Part shown: one piece after another, positions 16,194 through 23,729 of the stretch
Layout of the letters: every line of letters begins with the position of its first letter
How positions within the stretch are numbered: position 1 is the stretch's first letter
From: Nitrospira sp. CG24B
Lineage (GTDB): Bacteria; Nitrospirota; Nitrospiria; Nitrospirales; Nitrospiraceae
NCBI GenBank assembly: GCA_002869845.2
Contig: NEWS02000001.1
Coordinates: 108,014-141,552, forward strand
DNA: 33,539 nucleotides
Direction: 5' to 3'
The notes under the pieces: model-generated
Told to the model about the DNA's origin: nothing
Seen by the model: only the letters and a program-made list of their open reading frames with translations
Database searches by the model: none
Translations under genes and position numbers: made by a program

Positions 16194-17608
16194 TGTAATC
16201 CCACAATGATAATGTCCGGTTTCACCACGATAGAAATGTCCTGTTCATTGTTAGACTGCCAGTTCTCAGAAGGAGGGCTGGATGGTCGGAGAGGACAGGG
16301 TCACGATGAGTGGGAAAGAATTGCGGCGGGTGCATGTGATTCGACAAGTGCTGGACCGGAAGCTGACGCAGGTGAAGGCCGCGACGGTGTTGGGGCTGTC
16401 GCCGCGTCAGGTCCGGCGGTTGGTGACACGGGTGCGCCAGGAAGGCGACGGCGGATTGGTGCATCGAGGGCGCGGCCAGCCCTCGAATCGGCGAATCCCT
16501 GAGGGGCACAAGACGAAGATCCTCCGGCTCTATGAGACGCGCTATGGGGACTTTGGGCCGACGTTGGCCGTGGAGAAATTGGCGGAACGGCATGGGCGCA
16601 CACTCAGTGATGAAACGCTGCGACGCTGGTTACGGGAGCGAGGGATTGATCATTTTGTACGCCGGAAACGACCCCATCGGGCGTGGCGGGTCCGCAAGGC
16701 CCATGTCGGCGAGTTGGTCCAGCTCGATGGCTCGCACCATGACTGGTTTGAAGGGCGCGGCCCGGCGTGCGTCTTGATGGCCTACATCGACGATGCGAGC
16801 AGTCGCGTCTTTGCGCGGTTCTACAAGTACGAGGGCACGATCCCGGCGATGGACAGCTTCTGGCAGTATCTCCAGCAGTATGGGCTGCCGCTGGCTATCT
16901 ATGCAGACAAGCACACGACCTACCAGTCGTCGGCCGAACCCACGCTTGAGGAGCAGCTTGCGGGGGTAGCACCAACAAGTCAGTTTGGGCGGGCGCTTCA
17001 CGAGTTGGGGGTGGCGCTGATCGCGGCGCACTCGCCACAGGCCAAGGGCCGAGTGGAGCGGCTGTTTCGCACTTTGCAGGATCGGCTGCTCAAGGAGCTC
17101 CGGTTGGGAGGGATTGCGACGATCGAGGCGGCCAACCGATTCTTGGAGGAGTATCTGCCGGGCTACAACCGACGGTTTGCGGTCTTGCCCGCGCAGCCGA
17201 CCGATCTGCACCGGCCGTGTCCAGCTCGTGGAGCGCTGGATCGCATCCTGTGCATCAAGACGACGCGGGCCCTCCGGCACGATTGGACCGTGGCCCACAA
17301 CGGGCATCTCTATCAGGTGCACACTAACGTGCGAGCGAGGCAGGTGGTCATCGAAGACCGGCTCGATGGGACACTGCGCATGACGCATCGCGGCCACATG
17401 CTCGCCTATCACCCGATCACCGAACGTCCGGTACGCCCAGCAGCCCCGCGGACCGTGTCACGCCGGCATCGACCGGTCATACAGGCGAGGACGCATCCGT
17501 GGCGAAAACGGGTACTGCCGCCGCGAGACATCCTCGCGGCGGTGGGCAGCCCCTAACCCGGACATTTCTATGTTGGGAGAAAGCGGACATTTCTAAATTG
17601 GGTTGACA
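16194..17608 (+). mobile_element. Complete ISNCY/IS1202-like insertion sequence, about 1.4 kb
   Basis: The element has one transposase gene and imperfect terminal inverted repeats of about 48 bp. The left end reads TGTAATCCCACAATGATAAT and the reverse complement of the right end TGTCAACCCAATTTAGAAAT. Both continue ATGTCCG-TTTC-CC and then ATAGAAATGTCC, so each end carries the ATGTCC core twice. It is flanked by 16-17 bp direct repeats. It is inserted 8 bp after mnmA and upstream of tatA, apparently without breaking a gene. Intact ends, duplication and transposase suggest a recent and possibly active insertion. Family assignment rests on transposase style and is not certain. Confidence 0.9.
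16282..17556 (+). CDS. ISNCY-type DDE transposase
   Basis: 424 residues. The N-terminal helix-turn-helix (KLTQVKAATVLGLSPRQVRR, about 28-47) is followed by a GRGQPSNR linker. A second DNA-binding segment spans GDFGPTLAVEKLAERHG. The integrase core has candidate catalytic residues D149 (QLDGSHHDW), D209 (YADKHTTY) and E259 (KGRVERLFRTLQ). The C-terminal region is basic (RRHRPVIQARTHPWRKR). ATG 16282 is preceded by AGGAGGG. The frame is intact. The protein would catalyse movement of the surrounding IS; GC-rich codon use is a little higher than in adjacent mnmA. Confidence 0.92.
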   Translation: MVGEDRVTMSGKELRRVHVIRQVLDRKLTQVKAATVLGLSPRQVRRLVTRVRQEGDGGLVHRGRGQPSNRRIPEGHKTKILRLYETRYGDFGPTLAVEKLAERHGRTLSDETLRRWLRERGIDHFVRRKRPHRAWRVRKAHVGELVQLDGSHHDWFEGRGPACVLMAYIDDASSRVFARFYKYEGTIPAMDSFWQYLQQYGLPLAIYADKHTTYQSSAEPTLEEQLAGVAPTSQFGRALHELGVALIAAHSPQAKGRVERLFRTLQDRLLKELRLGGIATIEAANRFLEEYLPGYNRRFAVLPAQPTDLHRPCPARGALDRILCIKTTRALRHDWTVAHNGHLYQVHTNVRARQVVIEDRLDGTLRMTHRGHMLAYHPITERPVRPAAPRTVSRRHRPVIQARTHPWRKRVLPPRDILAAVGSP

Positions 17609-17624
17609 GATTGCTCGCTTCATC
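17609..17624 (+). repeat. IS target-site duplication, right copy
   Basis: This is the exact match of GATTGCTCGCTTCATC at 16178-16193. Removing the IS and one copy restores a continuous mnmA-tatA intergenic sequence. Confidence 0.88.
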
Positions 17625-17741
17625 TTGACTGTCCTGCAATTTTCCTATAGCCTTCGCAGCGACGAATGCAGGGCAAGAGTCCCTCTCTTCCAGGGACATG
17701 CCGGTCGAGGTCGATACTCATCACATTCTTTTGAGGTTCTG

Positions 17742-18026
17742 ATGTTCGGTTCATTTGGATGGATGGAATTAATGCTGATTTTGATCATTGTCTTGATCAT
17801 TTTCGGCGCAGGTAAACTTCCCCAATTGGGAGAAGGCCTCGGAAAAGCCATCAAAGGTTTCAAAAAGTCTGTGCACGAAGCCGATGCGATTGACGTCACA
17901 CCGGCCGAACAGTCTCAGCAAGCCCATTCGCAGGCCACTACAACGAGTCAGGTCGGTGCCCAATCGGAAGCCTCACCATCACCCGCTCCCCAAACGGCGC
18001 AATCGGGCCAGGTGAAACAAGGGTAA
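17742..18026 (+). CDS. tatA: Twin-arginine translocase subunit TatA
   Basis: 94 residues. A short N-terminal transmembrane helix (MELMLILIIVLIIFGAGKLP) is followed by the amphipathic helix GEGLGKAIKGFKKSV and a Gln/Ser/Thr/Pro-rich cytoplasmic tail. This is the TatA/E layout. TatA forms the pore or membrane-weakening component that exports folded proteins. ATG 17742 is chosen because the Tat fold begins there and GAGG precedes it; the open frame upstream runs back to the IS and is unlikely to be used. The IS insertion has separated the gene from mnmA, so its promoter region may have been altered. Confidence 0.92.
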   Translation: MFGSFGWMELMLILIIVLIIFGAGKLPQLGEGLGKAIKGFKKSVHEADAIDVTPAEQSQQAHSQATTTSQVGAQSEASPSPAPQTAQSGQVKQG

Positions 18027-18096
18027 TACGCCTGAGTGTGCTGTGACGATGGGGTAGCGAGCGATTAACAGCATTACCATATAATTATCGTGACTC

Positions 18097-18396
18097 ATGT
18101 TTGGATTAGGGGCCAGCGAGATCTTAATTATTCTGGTGATCGCCTTTCTCCTATTTGGTCCCAAACAACTCCCTGAAGTCGGTCGCCAAGTCGGCAAAGC
18201 CATTAAGGGCTTTAAAGATACAGCCGAGGACCTGCGCAAGTCCGTAGAACCAGAGCTGAACATGATTCAGCAAGAAGTCAAAATGGTCGAACAGGACCTT
18301 CACGCTTCCATAAAAGAAGCCGAAGAAGAAATCACGGCTGCAGGGACACCTCCGGAGCAGGCCTCCGCACCCGTGAGCAAGTTGGGTCAGATATAA
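18097..18396 (+). CDS. Second TatA/TatB family protein
   Basis: 99 residues with the Tat hairpin-like layout: a membrane helix (EILIILVIAFLLFGPKQLP), then VGRQVGKAIKGFKDTAEDL, then a long charged helix (VEPELNMIQQEVKMVEQDL) and a short Pro/Ala tail. The FGP motif and longer charged helix are intermediate between TatA and TatB. With the neighbouring tatA it could supply the TatB-like receptor function, but no tatC is in the window. It lies 70 bp downstream of tatA on the same strand. No clear ribosome site precedes the ATG. Confidence 0.88.
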   Translation: MFGLGASEILIILVIAFLLFGPKQLPEVGRQVGKAIKGFKDTAEDLRKSVEPELNMIQQEVKMVEQDLHASIKEAEEEITAAGTPPEQASAPVSKLGQI

Positions 18397-18517
18397 AATA
18401 ACCCCACATGATCAATGCAGTGATTTCACGAAGAGGACACGGGCTCTATAGATTCCCCTCTATTTTCCCCCTCGTGCTGAAGGACCTGCGCAAGTCGACT
18501 CAATTCTTTTCCAGAGT

Positions 18518-20230
18518 ATGAATACCCTAAAAACGACTCCTGAGCCACGACGGGGACAGTGGCAGACAGTTCTCCTCACGGCCATGATGGCCGCAGCCGG
18601 GCTTATTGCTTTTTGCAGTCCAGCCCAAAGCGCCTTCGAATTACCACCAGGCGAAAAGATCACCAATCCAATCGTGATCGGCCGCGGTATCCCACAAAAA
18701 GAAGCCTACGAACCGTTTGACCCAAAAACTGGTAGGAACTTTGACCTTCGCAACCTCTGGATGCGCGCCGATCTTCGGGTACGGCCCGAATACCGCAACA
18801 ACGTCTGCTTCGGGGGCGGGATTGGAGCGGCTGGACAATGTAATGCGCCCGGTATTGCGCCAAACAACCTCCTCGGTAAAGCAAATGATCAATTCGTCCA
18901 GCAGATGACCCGACTGGGTATTGGTTACGACCTATCCCCGGATGTCAATTTTTACCTCGAACTGATTGATTCTCGTACCTGGGGTGGAAACGGCACGCCG
19001 GTCGGCGCCGGAGGCGCGGGGAATAACGGAGACCCCATTATCCATACATGCGGTTCTACGCCAGGCCAGGGAGGAAGACCCGTCTGCTCACTGGGCATAC
19101 GAGCCGGTTATATGTTGATCCGTAATTTCGCCGGCATTCAAGGGTTGGGGGTGAAGGCCGGTCGGCAGTATCTCGTCTTTGGAGACCAAAGCTTGTTCGG
19201 CCACTTCGATTGGGCCAACACAGGTTTTTCTTTTGACGGGGTCATGGTGCAGTATAGTCACAGCTTCATGGATACCCATGCTGGCTGGTTTCGGACAGCA
19301 GAAACGGACCTAGTACAAGGCGCGGCCCTCGGGAGCGGAAACCCGAACATCGGAGGGACAGGTCAAGCAAGAAACGCGGCCGGGGATGCGGACCTCTTTA
19401 TCTTGTACAACCAGATCAAGACAGTCCCTGGTTTTTTGATTGAACCATTCTACGCCTATTACAAGAGCAACCTCGGCGGGGGAGACATTTCTTCCCAGGG
19501 ACTAGGCACCCCGAAGCACGGCAATCAAACCCGCCATACCCTCGGAGCCCGAGTGGCGATGAAAAAGGGCTATGTCGATGCCTCCAGCGAAGTGGTCTAT
19601 CAGTTCGGCCAGATGGGCGACACAGCGGCCAGCGCGAGCGCCCTCTGTGGTGATCCTGGAGGAGAGGGGAAATGTCTTCACATCAATGCGTGGGCCACAA
19701 GAAACTGGATCGGGTATACGGCCTTCAACTTACCGGGCAAACCTCGCATCGCCTTCAATTTCGACTATGCCTCCGGTGACGGACGGGCAAATTGTACGTT
19801 AAACGCCGCCTACGGTGATTGTAAGACCGCCAACACCTTCGAGAACTTCTTCCCGACGAATCACATTCACATGGGATACATGGATGTCATCGCGTGGAAG
19901 AATATGATGAGCTTCTCAGGGAACTTCCAAGCACGCCCGACCACGAACGACCACATCGAACTCTGGTACACGAATATCCACCTTGCGAATGCTCGCGACA
20001 ATTGGTACCGGGCAAGCCAAGGAGTGTACGTGTTCTCGCAACCCGACAACACGGAAACTCATATCGGTGACGAAGTCGATGTCGTCTGGACACACTTCTT
20101 CATGGGTGGCATGGTGGCCTTTCAAGGCGGCTATGGCCATCTGTTCCCTGGTCCCTATATTTCACGGAATTTGGGGGCTCGAGCCGTCGGGCAAGATTGG
20201 GCCTATGCCCAGCTCTGGATAAACTTCTAG
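18518..20230 (+). CDS. Outer-membrane porin of the alginate-export (AlgE-like) type
   Basis: 570 residues. A signal peptide (LLTAMMAAAGLIAFCSPAQS-AF) is followed by a beta-barrel pattern of alternating hydrophobic and polar residues with many aromatic girdle residues (YFLEL-like strands, FDGVMVQYSHSF, IEPFYAYYKS). The protein ends AYAQLWINF, with the terminal Phe typical of outer-membrane barrels. Blocks such as LRNLWMRADLRVRPEYR and KAGRQYLVFGDQSLFG are characteristic of the alginate-export domain family, which is widespread in Nitrospira and whose substrates are generally unknown. The TAG stop is the first codon of a palindromic repeat element. No strong ribosome site is seen. Confidence 0.85.
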   Translation: MNTLKTTPEPRRGQWQTVLLTAMMAAAGLIAFCSPAQSAFELPPGEKITNPIVIGRGIPQKEAYEPFDPKTGRNFDLRNLWMRADLRVRPEYRNNVCFGGGIGAAGQCNAPGIAPNNLLGKANDQFVQQMTRLGIGYDLSPDVNFYLELIDSRTWGGNGTPVGAGGAGNNGDPIIHTCGSTPGQGGRPVCSLGIRAGYMLIRNFAGIQGLGVKAGRQYLVFGDQSLFGHFDWANTGFSFDGVMVQYSHSFMDTHAGWFRTAETDLVQGAALGSGNPNIGGTGQARNAAGDADLFILYNQIKTVPGFLIEPFYAYYKSNLGGGDISSQGLGTPKHGNQTRHTLGARVAMKKGYVDASSEVVYQFGQMGDTAASASALCGDPGGEGKCLHINAWATRNWIGYTAFNLPGKPRIAFNFDYASGDGRANCTLNAAYGDCKTANTFENFFPTNHIHMGYMDVIAWKNMMSFSGNFQARPTTNDHIELWYTNIHLANARDNWYRASQGVYVFSQPDNTETHIGDEVDVVWTHFFMGGMVAFQGGYGHLFPGPYISRNLGARAVGQDWAYAQLWINF

Positions 20231-20356
20231 CAGGCTGTTAAAAAATTCCTCCAACGACGTTCTCGCATCGCTCAGAAGCTCAACGCACCGAAGCATACGC
20301 CTCGCCTCTTCGCTCGCTGCGGCCTTGCTGAACGGCCTTTTTGAACAGCCTGCTAG
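20227..20356 (+). repeat. Palindromic dispersed repeat, copy A
   Basis: This 130-bp element has 13-bp perfect terminal inverted repeats, CTAGCAGGCTGTT at 20227-20239 and AACAGCCTGCTAG at 20344-20356. The similarity extends to about 23 bp with a few mismatches. The interior includes GTTCTCGCATCGCTCAG and CTTCGCTCGCTGCGGCCTTG. A second copy in opposite orientation lies at 25795-25923. The porin stop codon TAG is bases 2-4 of the element. Transcribed, it would fold into a long hairpin and could end porin transcription or stabilise its mRNA. Confidence 0.88.
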
Positions 20357-20414
20357 CCTATCCTCGCCACCCTCCCCTCATCGGAACGGGATAGCTTCCC
20401 TCTACCGCCAGGCT

Positions 20415-21038
20415 TCATGACCCTGTGAGCAGGCCAGCCATCATAAACTGTTCCTGAAGTGCGCCGTAGGTCTGCGTCACGGGAAACTGAGGGAACTCTT
20501 TCGGTAGATGCTCGGGAGGGCAAAAGAAAAATCCGGCGTCGGCTTCCCTGAGCATAGTAGTGTCGTTGTACGAGTCACCGGCGGCCATCGTATAAAAGTT
20601 CAGCGACTTCAACGCCGCCACAGCATGCTTCTTTGGATCCTGCATTCTCATGTGGTAGTTCACGATGCGGCCACTCCCATCCATCTCCAGCTGATTGCAA
20701 AAGAGAGTTGGGAAGCCAAGCTGTCGCATGAGTGGCTGGGCGAACTGATAGAAGGTGTCCGACAGAATAATGACTTGGCACCGCTCTCGCAGCCATGCGA
20801 GGAACTCAGTCGCCCCATCTAACGGCCCCATCTTTTCAATCACATCTTGAATATCACTGAGCTTCAACGCGTGCCGATCGAGGATGTTCAATCGCTGTCT
20901 CATGAGCTTGTCGTAATCGGGCATCTCGCGGGTCGTAATCTTTAAATCGTCAATGCCGGTCTTCAGTGCGACATTAATCCAGATCTCCGGCACGAGCACG
21001 CCTTCCAAGTCTAAACACACCACAACAGACTTCTGCAT
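20415..21038 (-). CDS. thrH: ThrH-type phosphoserine phosphatase / homoserine phosphotransferase
   Basis: 207 residues, the normal ThrH length. HAD-family motifs are visible: motif I CLDLEGVLVPEIW (a DxE variant characteristic of ThrH), motif II ILSDTF, a conserved Lys in DPKKHAV, and motif III GDSYNDTTML. Known ThrH proteins dephosphorylate phosphoserine and can transfer phosphate to homoserine, linking serine and threonine synthesis. ATG 21038 is preceded by AGGAGAGGA; an upstream in-frame ATG at 21056 lies before that ribosome site. The gene is convergent with the porin, with the palindromic repeat between them. Confidence 0.9.
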   Translation of the reverse strand: MQKSVVVCLDLEGVLVPEIWINVALKTGIDDLKITTREMPDYDKLMRQRLNILDRHALKLSDIQDVIEKMGPLDGATEFLAWLRERCQVIILSDTFYQFAQPLMRQLGFPTLFCNQLEMDGSGRIVNYHMRMQDPKKHAVAALKSLNFYTMAAGDSYNDTTMLREADAGFFFCPPEHLPKEFPQFPVTQTYGALQEQFMMAGLLTGS

Positions 21039-21084
21039 ACATCCTCTCCTCTTCATTCACGCTGCATGACGCTGATCTCGGCCC

Positions 21085-21888
21085 TTATTCAACAAAATCT
21101 TGGCCGCTTCGAGACATCGATTGGCTTAAGAAACGCCACGTCTTGTCCAGTGCGCGATCGAGCAACTCGACGCCCTTCCAGGTTTGCTGATTCTTTTGCT
21201 CATGACCCTTCGCCCAATCGAGAGCGACCGGGAGTGGGATCAACCTTGTCGGAGATTTCGTCAGCTCTTGCCATAGAAGCCCCAGCACCGTGCTGACAAG
21301 GATAGGGGCTGAAATTGGGTCCACGGAATTGTTGATCAGGTCATCACAGCGCTCGGGAGGCGAGCTCACCAGCAGCTCCCGGCATGCCGCTGGACGCGCC
21401 TCATAGATCGTACACACCTCTTCTTCGAGGAAGGGGCATGGCAGTCGCAGAGCATAGTACTCGCGATTCATCACTTCCAGGGCATCATCCTTCGGCTGTT
21501 CCGGAGCATTGCAGAGTTCTGAGAGTCGCTCCCACAGACCCTGTGACAGCAGCTGGGTTTTTGCTTCCGCTAACCTTGCCACGATACGATTCTGTTGGTC
21601 CATTGGACGTGAGCGGACCCACTCACCTAGCGCAAAAGCTTCCGGGGCCGACAGGGGGACCAACATACGACAGCAAGCCGCACATCCCTTGTGGCACGAA
21701 GGTGCTTTGCCTGCATCGGTGGAACGGGCAACTTCCAGCGCTTGGGCCTCTTCTCCAAAACGACGTATCAAGGGAACGATGGCCGTGACCGGCACAAATC
21801 CAGTCGGCACCTCCACAGCGGTAGTAATCTGACCGGCAGAGGTGTTGAGCGCGATTTCGAAGTGTTCGGTTGTGGGGGGAGTCATCAT
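21085..21888 (-). CDS. YkgJ-family cysteine-cluster protein (first of two)
   Basis: 267 residues from ATG 21888 (a GTG at 21957 would add 23). The family signature is two cysteine blocks, CHKGCAACC at about 65-73 and CPFL...CTIYEARPAACREL at about 151-169. These proteins are thought to bind iron-sulfur clusters or zinc through these cysteines; the biochemical role is unclear. The N-terminal 60 residues are less conserved in style. The gene is upstream of thrH on the same strand with a 46-bp gap, so co-transcription is possible. No strong ribosome site separates the candidate starts. Confidence 0.82.
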   Translation of the reverse strand: MMTPPTTEHFEIALNTSAGQITTAVEVPTGFVPVTAIVPLIRRFGEEAQALEVARSTDAGKAPSCHKGCAACCRMLVPLSAPEAFALGEWVRSRPMDQQNRIVARLAEAKTQLLSQGLWERLSELCNAPEQPKDDALEVMNREYYALRLPCPFLEEEVCTIYEARPAACRELLVSSPPERCDDLINNSVDPISAPILVSTVLGLLWQELTKSPTRLIPLPVALDWAKGHEQKNQQTWKGVELLDRALDKTWRFLSQSMSRSGQDFVE

Positions 21889-21957
21889 CTCGACGGGCTC
21901 GGAATGGCTAATTGGATGTTCCCTTGATAGCAGAGAGAAACTAATATGCCGGCCCAC

Positions 21958-22250
21958 GATGAATCAAGAGCCGTATTTCTCACAAGATGGCACAGATCTG
22001 CCTCTCGTCTCGGAACTCTCCAACGCCGCTCCTATCGCGCTGTTCATCTTTCCACTTCATGCTCGAACAGATCCTACTGGCTCCTTTACCCTAGCCCAAA
22101 TGGACTCCCACGTAAGGCCATCTTTGGGCCTTGCGTGTCTTAAGAAAAGGCGTAGAGTTTATCGTGCGCGGGTACACCGACCCTGCCGAACGTGAGATAG
22201 CCAAAGAGGTCGTCGCTCATAGCGGGTCAGCGAGGTGTACCCCCGCTTAA
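21958..22250 (+). pseudogene. Possible relic of a coding gene (two frames)
   Basis: Two adjacent open stretches in different frames look protein-like. The first starts ATG 21958 (MNQEPYFSQDGTDLPLVSEL) and becomes basic and implausible past about 22120. The second is open from 22116 to a TAA at 22248-22250 and contains KGVEFIVRGYTDPAEREIAK. A frameshift near 22110-22145 would join them. No homology is recognised, and both pieces could be chance. The remaining sequence up to 22366 shows no gene. Confidence 0.3.
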
Positions 22251-22366
22251 TCACCGCCGGTCATTTTGCCCCACGCACAATGATCTACACCAAAACCACC
22301 TAGCATTTTCCCTTCACCAAACTCGGTCGATCTTGCTCCTTCCTTAAAGAACCTCGATAATAACGC

Positions 22367-22753
22367 ATGGCACATCCCATCGCGTTTTCTGGCCATGTCA
22401 TTGGTCTACTCAAAGAGTACATGCGGGACCTTGTCGATCAAGGAACGCAAGAACAACAATCCCAAGAACAGTTTGGCTTTACTCCCCTGCCGTATCGTCC
22501 CGATCAGGCCATTTCCGACCTCCTCGCCCTGCTGGACGATCGAATTGAATCGGAAGGCATCCAAGTAGGCTTGCCGCAATGCTTTCTCCATGACATGTGG
22601 ACTGTCTGTAACGAAGCCATTGAATCGATCTCTAATCGCATCTGGCTGGAAGGAAACCTCGATGGTCGAAGCATGACCAAAGCTCAAACAAGGGAGCTGA
22701 CCTATCAGGCCCTGATCGAGTTTATAGACTCCCGTTCGCGAGAAAGGAGCTGA
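22367..22753 (+). CDS. Small protein of unknown function
   Basis: 128 residues, soluble and mostly helical in appearance, acidic in the middle (ISDLLALLDDRIESEGI). It has a conserved-looking block QCFLHDMWTVCNEAIESISNR and a Glu/Arg-rich end. No family is recognised. There is no signal peptide or membrane segment. It lies 28 bp upstream of the EVE-domain gene on the same strand and may be co-transcribed with it. Codon use fits its neighbours, so it is probably a real gene despite the weak ribosome site. Confidence 0.65.
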   Translation: MAHPIAFSGHVIGLLKEYMRDLVDQGTQEQQSQEQFGFTPLPYRPDQAISDLLALLDDRIESEGIQVGLPQCFLHDMWTVCNEAIESISNRIWLEGNLDGRSMTKAQTRELTYQALIEFIDSRSRERS

Positions 22754-22781
22754 TCAATGCATCACAAAAGGAGAGGAATGA

Positions 22782-23252
22782 ATGGGACCACAAGGGTATT
22801 GGTTGATGAAGTCAGAGCCCACCGCATTCTCGATCGATGACTTGATACGCTCTCCCGACCACGCAACCTATTGGGATGGCGTACGCAACTATCAAGCTCG
22901 TAATTTCATGCGCAGTATGGCAGTTGGCGATCACGTGTTGTTCTACCACAGCAACACTGATCCACCTGCGGTCGTCGGCATCGCAGAGGTCGTCAAAACC
23001 GCGTATCCTGATTCGACGCAATTCGACAAGAAGGACAAGCACTACGACCCTGGGAGCAAACCGTCCGAGCCAAGATGGGACATGGTCGATATCAAGCATG
23101 TTCGGAAGTTTGCTCGCGCTTTGACCTTGGACGAATTACGAAAAGAGAACAAGCTGAAAGGTATGGTGTTGTTGAAGAAGGGATCTCGCCTCTCAGTTCA
23201 GCCGGTCACTCCCCTGGAATGGAGGCATATCATGAAGTTGGCGGAAGACTGA
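22782..23252 (+). CDS. EVE-domain protein
   Basis: 156 residues spanning a single EVE domain: YWLMKSEPTAFSIDDL at the start, WDGVRNYQARNFMRSM, GDHVLFYHSN, GIAEVVK and RWDMVDIKHVRKF. EVE domains are PUA-like folds that bind modified bases in DNA or RNA; the family includes thymocyte nuclear protein 1. The function in bacteria is not settled. AAAGGAG precedes the ATG at 22782 by about 9 nt. The gene stands alone here apart from the small unknown upstream, so no restriction-system link is evident. Confidence 0.9.
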   Translation: MGPQGYWLMKSEPTAFSIDDLIRSPDHATYWDGVRNYQARNFMRSMAVGDHVLFYHSNTDPPAVVGIAEVVKTAYPDSTQFDKKDKHYDPGSKPSEPRWDMVDIKHVRKFARALTLDELRKENKLKGMVLLKKGSRLSVQPVTPLEWRHIMKLAED

Positions 23253-23265
23253 TGTGCTCCAGACG

Positions 23266-23544
23266 CTACGTGCTGGCCTTTCCATCGTCTATATATCGAT
23301 GTTGCCAGTCCAGCCAGGCGTGGCCCAGTTCGTGGGCAAGAATATAGCGGCGGCGTGTCACAGGAAGTCGTTTCCGCACGTAGATGGTCTTCGTGTCATC
23401 ATCCCAAATCCCATCGGCGTTTGCATCCCGCTTGTCCATTTCGGCGTCCGATAACTGCCGAACGGTAATCCGGTAGCCGAACGGAAGGACAACCTGATTC
23501 GGTATGCGCAACATCCTCTTTCGCTCTCCAAGCATCGTACCCAT
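23266..23544 (-). CDS. Very small zincin-type metalloprotease-like protein
   Basis: 92 residues with the zinc-protease signature HELGH (His71, Glu72, His75) in RYILAHELGHAWLDW. It resembles the ImmA/IrrE (M78-like) group but is far shorter than usual. Upstream strands include VVLPFGYRITVRQLS and DTKTIYVRKRLP. A third zinc ligand is not obvious; candidates are His82 or an acidic residue near IDD. ATG 23544 follows AGGAGGAAGG at about 12-15 nt. It is divergent from the RicT-type gene, with 185 bp between. It could be a minimal protease or an inactive or structural relative. Confidence 0.7.
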   Translation of the reverse strand: MGTMLGERKRMLRIPNQVVLPFGYRITVRQLSDAEMDKRDANADGIWDDDTKTIYVRKRLPVTRRRYILAHELGHAWLDWQHRYIDDGKAST

Positions 23545-23729
23545 TGTACACTCACCCTTCCTCCTACCGTGAAATAGCCTACCATAATAGACCAGGCTGG
23601 GTGTTGCTATTGTTCTTTATGTTTATCAATGCCTTACGGTTATCTTTCAGCTGCACATGCCGAAGTGACTTTTGCCATATCCCAATCATAACCTTTCCCT
23701 CATCCACTAAATTTGTGTATGATCGCCTC

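Noticed and set aside
16630..17412. 260-codon minus-strand frame inside the IS
   Set aside because: It is antisense to the intact transposase and has no domain or ribosome site.
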